Of a DNA stretch of 11,858 bases, positions 7,445 through 11,858 are shown in pieces. The notes under the pieces were generated by a model. That model did not search any database. It saw only the letters and a program-made list of their open reading frames with translations, and had not been told where the DNA came from. Position 1 is the stretch's first letter. Each line of letters starts with the position of its first letter. This DNA is from Bacteroidota bacterium (lineage in GTDB: Bacteria > Bacteroidota > Bacteroidia > NS11-12g > UBA955): contig JAGWYC010000036.1 in the NCBI GenBank assembly GCA_018969565.1, positions 1 through 11,858 on the forward strand, written 5' to 3'. The translations under genes were made by a program, and so were the position numbers.

Positions 7445-7472
7445 ATGACATTTCCATGACATTTCCATGACA
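7445..7472. repeat. 11-bp tandem direct repeat upstream of the PKD surface-protein gene
   Basis: The unit ATGACATTTCC occurs at 7445-7455 and 7456-7466 with no mismatch, followed by a partial third copy ATGACA (7467-7472). It sits in the 100-bp gap between mnmA and the PKD gene, 22 bp upstream of a candidate -7 box. The 11-bp period is close to one turn of B-DNA, so same-face protein binding is possible, but simple slippage would look identical. The third copy's ATG (7467) is in frame with the downstream gene. Confidence 0.75.
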
Positions 7473-7493
7473 AATGTTGCGGAGAATTTTTTG

Positions 7494-7501
7494 TATTTTC
7501 C
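7494..7501 (+). promoter_or_regulatory. Possible -7 box for the PKD surface-protein gene
   Basis: TATTTTCC, preceded by a TTTTTTG run, lies 16 bases before the ATG at 7518 and differs from TAnnTTTG only at the last two bases. A TTG at 7477-7479 lies 14 bases upstream, shorter than the usual -33 spacing. The motif is weak and the call leans on position. Confidence 0.3.
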
Positions 7502-7517
7502 CGCGCTGAAAGCCATT

Positions 7518-10500
7518 ATGAAAAGATTGTTACTTCTTCTACTAGGGGTTTTTGCGTTTGGATCTGTCCGGGCGCAGATATCTTCCAAGGGCACAGAATT
7601 TTTCTTCACGTTCTCACAGATTGACCTTAACCCCGATAGCATGCTGGTGTTTGTAACCAGCGACGTGAATACTACTTTCACCATTGAGAACCCCAGAGTA
7701 ACGGGGACCTTGAAAAACTATTCCGTAACTGCCAATAAAATCACCCGCATCAACATGCCGGTGTCGAACTTCTATCTGACCGGCTCAGAAACGGTGCAGA
7801 ATCTGGGTTGCCGGATTAAGTCAAAGGACCCTGTATATGTGTACTTGCTGAACCTGAAAGAGTTCCGTACTTCCGGAACCTTCGTTCTCCCGGTGGCGGC
7901 GCTGCCCTACAACACGGAATTTATCGTTTCCAGCTACACTCCGACGTACCGCACGAATATGACCGGTACACCCCAATTCTCTCAGGCGCAGTTTGCTATT
8001 ATTGCCATTGACGACAATACCCCGATTGAAATCATTCCGAAGTCGCGCACCGACAAAGGCAAAGTAGCCGGAACGCCTTTTTACATTACCCTATCACGTG
8101 GACAGGTTTATCAGGTACAAAGCCACCTGAACGACGGCAGCACGGCTAACCCGCCTACAACCTCCGGTGATTTAAGCGGTACTATTGTGCGGGTGCGAAA
8201 CGCGTGTAAACGCATCAACGTTTTTTCGGGAGCAGAAAGTGTGATTTTACCTTCATCGGCCTGTCAGGGGCGTGAGCACCTGTGGGGGCAGTTATACCCG
8301 TCGAACGTTTGGGGCATGAAGTATTTTATCAGCCCTTTCGTTGCTTCTACAAGAGGATATATCTACCGCGTCTATCCTTTGATAGACAACACCACCATCT
8401 ATGTCGGAGGCACCTCTGTGGGAACCTTTAACCGCACCAACTGGTACCAGGAAGATGTTACTACTGCTGCAGCCCGATGCATCACTGCGAACAAACCTGT
8501 AATGGTAGCTCAGTACATGAAAGGCAACAACTGCAGCGGTTTGAACGATGGTGACCCTGCGATGGTGATGATACCCGCCAGCGACCAGGTAGTTCGTTCC
8601 GCTGTGGTGGGTACGGCCAATACACGAAACCTTACCGACCACTATGTAAACATCATCGTGGACCAGAAATTTAAAAGTAGGGTAAAATTGAATGGTACCG
8701 CCGTTTCTGCAGGCAGCTTCACCAATGCCTGTAACAACATGTGCTATGCCCAGATTAAACTGGCATATTACGGCTCTCATACCCTTTCCTGCGACAGCGG
8801 TTTCCAGGTGATGACCTATGGCTTCGGAAACTATGAAAGTTACGCATACTATTCCGGTGCCAACTTTGAAGATCTTCGATATGATATCACCCTTATTCAG
8901 AAAAATCGTTGCCCCAGCTACCCGGTAACCTTCATCGGCTCAGGCACGAATGCACTCGGTTATACCTGGTACTTCGGTGATGGAGGAAAGGATACCGGCT
9001 CAAAGGTTACTTATCGCTACACGAAACCCGGCAGTTACATCGCCCGTATGGTGGTGAAAATTCCAGGTATATGCGGAACCTTTGACAGCGTGGTGCGCAC
9101 TAAGGTGGTGGACGTATTCCCCGGCCCTTCACCCAACCTGCCGGATACCATGCTGGTGTGTGCCGATACGCTCAAAATAACGCTGGATGCAGGTTTCAGT
9201 ACCAAATTCCTGTACAAATGGCAGGACAGCAGCAGCAAACAAACCTATCTGGCCACCAAACCGGGTAAATACTGGCTGCGCGTTCGCGATACCTCGTCCA
9301 ATTGTACGGTATTTGATTCTACCCGGATTGTTTTTGCGAATAAGTTGAAGGCTGCTTATGCGGCGGACAGCACCCTGCCCTGCTTTGGTAAAAACTTCTT
9401 CTCACTACGGGATTCGAGCAAGGTAAGCGGAGATAAGATTACCACCTTCCGATGGACTGTTAAATATCCATCCAAGGATTCCATTCTGAAAACCGAGAAG
9501 ATTAAGGTATCCTTCCAGAATACGGGAAGCTATATCCTTAAGTATTATGTAAAAACACAAAAGGGCTGCACGGATAGTACAAGTGGAACACTCACTGTGT
9601 ATGACCGTCCAACGGCTGTGTTTACCGTGGATACCAACAGAAGGTGCCAAGGCGTTCCGTTTAAATTCACAGCCTCATCTACCACACCTGCCGGAACCAT
9701 ACGTTCGTACAACTGGCAATGGGGTGATGCCAGCATTGGCAGCGGACCCGCACCTTCAAAGGCATACAGCTACCACGATACCTTCACTGTACGTCACATT
9801 GTAATTACCAGCTTCGGATGCCGTGATACCATGGACTCTTCTGTGGTAGTTATGCCCAAGCCGGTGATGAAATACACCGTGAGCGATACCGCATTGTGTC
9901 TGCGCGGCAACAAATTCACCTTCATCAACAAAACAAGCATCCCATTGGGAAGTTACCTGTTCGACTGGTCTTTCCCCGGGCAGAGCTTCATCAATACAGA
10001 TACCGTGCGCAGGGTGTTTGCCAATGCAGGCCCCGTGAGTTTCACGCTTACCGCTACTTCTGATGTGGGTTGCCGGGATTCTGTACGCGGAACCATACAG
10101 GTTTTCCCCCACCCAACAGCCCGCATCAGCCTGACTCCAAGTGCCAGTTGTATCAACGGCCCGGCCTTCAGGATTAAAGACAGCAGCGCCATCAGTGCCG
10201 GTGCACTGAAAGCACGAAACTGGACTCTGGGCGACGGAAATACAGATACCGCTACATTGATCAGGAGCAAACGCTACAGCAGTGCCAATGTGTACACCAT
10301 TACGCTGATTTCCACCTCGAATAAGAATTGTAAGGATACCACCACCGCGAAAGCTACAGTATATGCCAAGCCCAATGCCGATTTCAGCATCAGTAAGGCT
10401 GCGCAGTGTGTGGCGAAAAACCGATTTACCTTCACCGGCACCGGAACCTATCTGCAACGTTTGTGGTCATTCGGCGACAATACCTTCGATACCGGAATGG

Positions 10501-11858
10501 TTCGGGTTAAGAACTATGCTGATACCGGAACTTACAATGTGCGCAGCATTGCACGCAATGCCAATGGCTGTCTTGATACCGTAACGAAACAGGTGAAAGT
10601 GCTTCCGGCGCCGACGGCCTTCTTTAGTTCATCGCCTGATAGTACCTGTCTGGGTAACACCACCCGCTTTACCAATGGTTCCTACTTCAATGGTGGTACC
10701 ATATCAGGATACTCCTGGGATTTTGGCGATGGAAGCACGGCCGGCAACACTGCCAACCCCGTGAAAAAATACGGTACTTATGGCAGATTTAAAGTACGTC
10801 TGGCAGCTCTGGGTAGCAATGGATGTAACGATACCATTTATAAGAACGTGCGCATTTACGACAAGCCCATTGCTGCATACGCTGTAAATGACAGCACCCA
10901 GTGCTTCGACGGACACTCCTTTGTATTTACCAACAACTCCACGGTGCGTGAAGGAAGCATCACCGTGTATAACTGGAATCTTGACCAGGGGGTTACCTCG
11001 TCAGTAAGAAATCCTGCCAACCGCAGCTTCAGCGCCATTGGCAGCTACCGTACTTCTCTGATAGTCAGCACCAATTACGGCTGTAGTGATACTGCCGATA
11101 TGGGCTTATACGTTTACCCCAGTCCTACCATCAGCTTCACTGCGGATACGGCCTGTCAGGGTGAAGACTTCTTCTTCACAGGTAATGCTTCGGTTGTGCC
11201 CGGCAGCATTCAGTCTTACGCCTGGACCTTTGGCGACGGAGGTACCTCAACTGCACAGAACCCAACCTATAAGTATAAGAACAGCGGCACCTTCACCGTG
11301 AGCTTTACCGCTATTTCAGACCAGGGATGCTCCACTGTACTCACCGTGCCCGGTGCTGCACTTTCTTTGGTGAAACCTGTAGCCGACTTTGGCACTGCTC
11401 ACCTCGGTTCCCGCGGTTTTGAAAGCGATTACCAGTTTGCTGACCGCAGCAGCGGTGCCACTGACTGGTTGTGGACCTTCGGCGACGGACAGAGCAGCAC
11501 CACACAAAATCCCAAGATTACCTTTAATGATACCGGCAGGATGCGGGTAGAATTGTTCGTAACCAATGCCGATGGTTGCAGCGATACCAGTGTGAAGTTC
11601 CTGCTGCTGAAACCGGAACTTATGTGGTGGGTACCAACTGCGTTTACCCCCAACCGCGACACTAAAAACGAAGTTTGGGGTCCCGTGGGCCTTTCAGGTA
11701 CCATCAGCTACCACATGCAATTGTTCAATCGCTGGGGTGAATTAATCTGGGATAACAAGAACCCTAACCTCGGATGGGATGGAACCTATAATGGAACACC
11801 GGTTCAAGAAGGTGTTTACCCATGGACCGTATGGCTGCGCTATATTGATGGCAGGTTC
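7518..11858 (+). CDS. Large secreted PKD-repeat protein with IgGFc-binding-like head and T9SS type B sorting domain (3' end outside window)
   Basis: An uninterrupted frame of 1,447 codons runs from the ATG at 7518 through the right edge with no stop. Residues 1-19 (MKRLLLLLLGVFAFGSVRA, then Q) are a Sec signal peptide. Residues about 120-440 resemble the IgGFc-binding protein N-terminal domain of Bacteroidota surface proteins, with IIPKSR, GREHLWGQLYP, VMVAQYMKG and DPAMVMIPASDQ. About eleven Ig-like/PKD-type modules follow (462-1367). From 1369 the sequence VPTAFTPNRD, LFNRWGELIWD and GVYPWTVW is the gliding-motility-associated (CHU_C) T9SS type B sorting domain; probably 15-20 residues are missing at the edge. 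The protein should cross the inner membrane by Sec and the outer membrane by T9SS, then attach to or leave the cell surface. Adhesion or a structural role is inferred; there is no catalytic domain. An in-frame ATG at 7467 would bury the signal peptide behind 17 residues and is rejected. Confidence 0.93.
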   Translation, partial: MKRLLLLLLGVFAFGSVRAQISSKGTEFFFTFSQIDLNPDSMLVFVTSDVNTTFTIENPRVTGTLKNYSVTANKITRINMPVSNFYLTGSETVQNLGCRIKSKDPVYVYLLNLKEFRTSGTFVLPVAALPYNTEFIVSSYTPTYRTNMTGTPQFSQAQFAIIAIDDNTPIEIIPKSRTDKGKVAGTPFYITLSRGQVYQVQSHLNDGSTANPPTTSGDLSGTIVRVRNACKRINVFSGAESVILPSSACQGREHLWGQLYPSNVWGMKYFISPFVASTRGYIYRVYPLIDNTTIYVGGTSVGTFNRTNWYQEDVTTAAARCITANKPVMVAQYMKGNNCSGLNDGDPAMVMIPASDQVVRSAVVGTANTRNLTDHYVNIIVDQKFKSRVKLNGTAVSAGSFTNACNNMCYAQIKLAYYGSHTLSCDSGFQVMTYGFGNYESYAYYSGANFEDLRYDITLIQKNRCPSYPVTFIGSGTNALGYTWYFGDGGKDTGSKVTYRYTKPGSYIARMVVKIPGICGTFDSVVRTKVVDVFPGPSPNLPDTMLVCADTLKITLDAGFSTKFLYKWQDSSSKQTYLATKPGKYWLRVRDTSSNCTVFDSTRIVFANKLKAAYAADSTLPCFGKNFFSLRDSSKVSGDKITTFRWTVKYPSKDSILKTEKIKVSFQNTGSYILKYYVKTQKGCTDSTSGTLTVYDRPTAVFTVDTNRRCQGVPFKFTASSTTPAGTIRSYNWQWGDASIGSGPAPSKAYSYHDTFTVRHIVITSFGCRDTMDSSVVVMPKPVMKYTVSDTALCLRGNKFTFINKTSIPLGSYLFDWSFPGQSFINTDTVRRVFANAGPVSFTLTATSDVGCRDSVRGTIQVFPHPTARISLTPSASCINGPAFRIKDSSAISAGALKARNWTLGDGNTDTATLIRSKRYSSANVYTITLISTSNKNCKDTTTAKATVYAKPNADFSISKAAQCVAKNRFTFTGTGTYLQRLWSFGDNTFDTGMVRVKNYADTGTYNVRSIARNANGCLDTVTKQVKVLPAPTAFFSSSPDSTCLGNTTRFTNGSYFNGGTISGYSWDFGDGSTAGNTANPVKKYGTYGRFKVRLAALGSNGCNDTIYKNVRIYDKPIAAYAVNDSTQCFDGHSFVFTNNSTVREGSITVYNWNLDQGVTSSVRNPANRSFSAIGSYRTSLIVSTNYGCSDTADMGLYVYPSPTISFTADTACQGEDFFFTGNASVVPGSIQSYAWTFGDGGTSTAQNPTYKYKNSGTFTVSFTAISDQGCSTVLTVPGAALSLVKPVADFGTAHLGSRGFESDYQFADRSSGATDWLWTFGDGQSSTTQNPKITFNDTGRMRVELFVTNADGCSDTSVKFLLLKPELMWWVPTAFTPNRDTKNEVWGPVGLSGTISYHMQLFNRWGELIWDNKNPNLGWDGTYNGTPVQEGVYPWTVWLRYIDGRF
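8901..11616 (+). repeat. Protein-level array of about eleven Ig-like/PKD-type modules
   Basis: Modules of 72-90 residues follow one another at residues of about 462, 535, 610, 698, 782, 867, 953, 1033, 1117, 1203 and 1288. Clear PKD cores such as WYFGDGG, WSFGDN, WDFGDGS, WTFGDGG and WTFGDGQ occur in modules 1, 7, 8, 10 and 11. Modules 3-6 and 9 are degenerate at the core (WTV, WQWGDA, WSFPG, WTLGDG, WNLDQG), and module 2 lacks it (YKWQDSS). Most open with a hydrophobic pattern plus an early Cys (for example TCLGN, QCFDG, ACQGE) and close with GCxDT or GCxDS near the end, so a disulfide in each module is plausible. DNA identity between modules looks low, so this is an old, diverged array rather than a recent tandem duplication. 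Confidence 0.85.
11623..11858 (+). other. T9SS type B (gliding motility-associated, CHU_C-like) C-terminal sorting domain, truncated by the window
   Basis: Residues 1369-1447 of the PKD protein read WVPTAFTPNRD, then LFNRWGELIWD, GWDGTYNG and VQEGVYPWTVWLRYIDG. These match the order of landmarks in the type B T9SS C-terminal domain: PNAFTPNGD-like start, NRWG, GWDG and GvY.W. The usual ending, a short beta strand close to GHVTLIR, is absent because the window stops. The domain directs passage through the T9SS outer-membrane pore; type B domains are linked to PorV-independent, SprF-like partners in gliding bacteria such as Flavobacterium (family knowledge, not visible here). Confidence 0.88.

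Noticed and set aside
7467..7517. Upstream in-frame ATG for the PKD protein (17 extra residues)
   Set aside because: It would place polar and aromatic residues before the classic MKRLLLLLL signal peptide and run through the candidate -7 box; the ATG arises from the third copy of the tandem repeat.
9756..10457. 233-codon minus-strand open frame inside the PKD gene (and neighbouring shorter ones)
   Set aside because: The composition is a shadow of the opposite strand (repetitive codons for Asp-Thr and Gly-rich repeats); there is no recognisable domain and no promoter, while the plus frame is continuous and clearly coding.
1..11858. Defence system, CRISPR array, mobile element or tRNA gene
   Set aside because: No direct-repeat/spacer pattern, transposase, integrase, nuclease module, terminal inverted repeats or tRNA cloverleaf was recognised; the gene content is housekeeping plus surface biology.

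Overview
The window looks like a piece of a Bacteroidota (Bacteroidetes) chromosome of roughly 50% GC. Three independent signs point there. A large secreted protein ends in the C-terminal domain of type IX secretion (T9SS) type B. There is a full-length, about 1,076-residue DUF2723/GT117 membrane protein of the form common in this phylum. Several genes are preceded by TAnnTTTG-like -7 boxes, the phylum's promoter element, rather than by clear Shine-Dalgarno sequences. I cannot fix the order or family; Chitinophagales/Saprospirales-like is only an impression.

Left part, all on the minus strand (read from 6157 down to 1): gltX (glutamyl-tRNA synthetase), a GT117/DUF2723 glycosyltransferase-like membrane protein, an RlmB-type 23S rRNA 2'-O-methyltransferase, and the N-terminal 165 residues of a DegT/DnrJ/EryC1-type sugar aminotransferase that runs off the left edge. 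A textbook intrinsic terminator separates the GT117 gene from rlmB. It lies inside the first codons of the longest rlmB reading frame, so the real rlmB start is probably a TTG just after it.

Right part, plus strand: mnmA (tRNA 2-thiouridylase) diverges from gltX across 93 bp. After a 100-bp gap holding an 11-bp tandem repeat, a very large T9SS cargo gene follows (at least 1,447 codons, still open at the right edge). It encodes a signal peptide, an IgGFc-binding-like N-terminal domain, about eleven Ig-like/PKD-type repeats and a T9SS type B sorting domain that the window cuts off.

The genes fall into two groups. One is translation housekeeping (gltX, mnmA, rlmB). The other is cell-surface and glycan biology (GT117, DegT aminotransferase, the PKD protein). 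The most interesting possible link, which is inference, is that the PKD protein carries a D-(S/T)-(A/I/L/M/T/V) tripeptide, matching the published Bacteroides O-glycosylation motif, at nearly the same place in most repeats, while a GT117 glycosyltransferase gene lies close by. No tRNA, rRNA, CRISPR array, insertion sequence or phage gene was seen, and no stretch over 300 bases lacks a gene. I did not find a clearly new multi-gene system; the notable points are the terminator/start conflict at rlmB, the apparently leaderless promoters and the architecture of the large surface protein.
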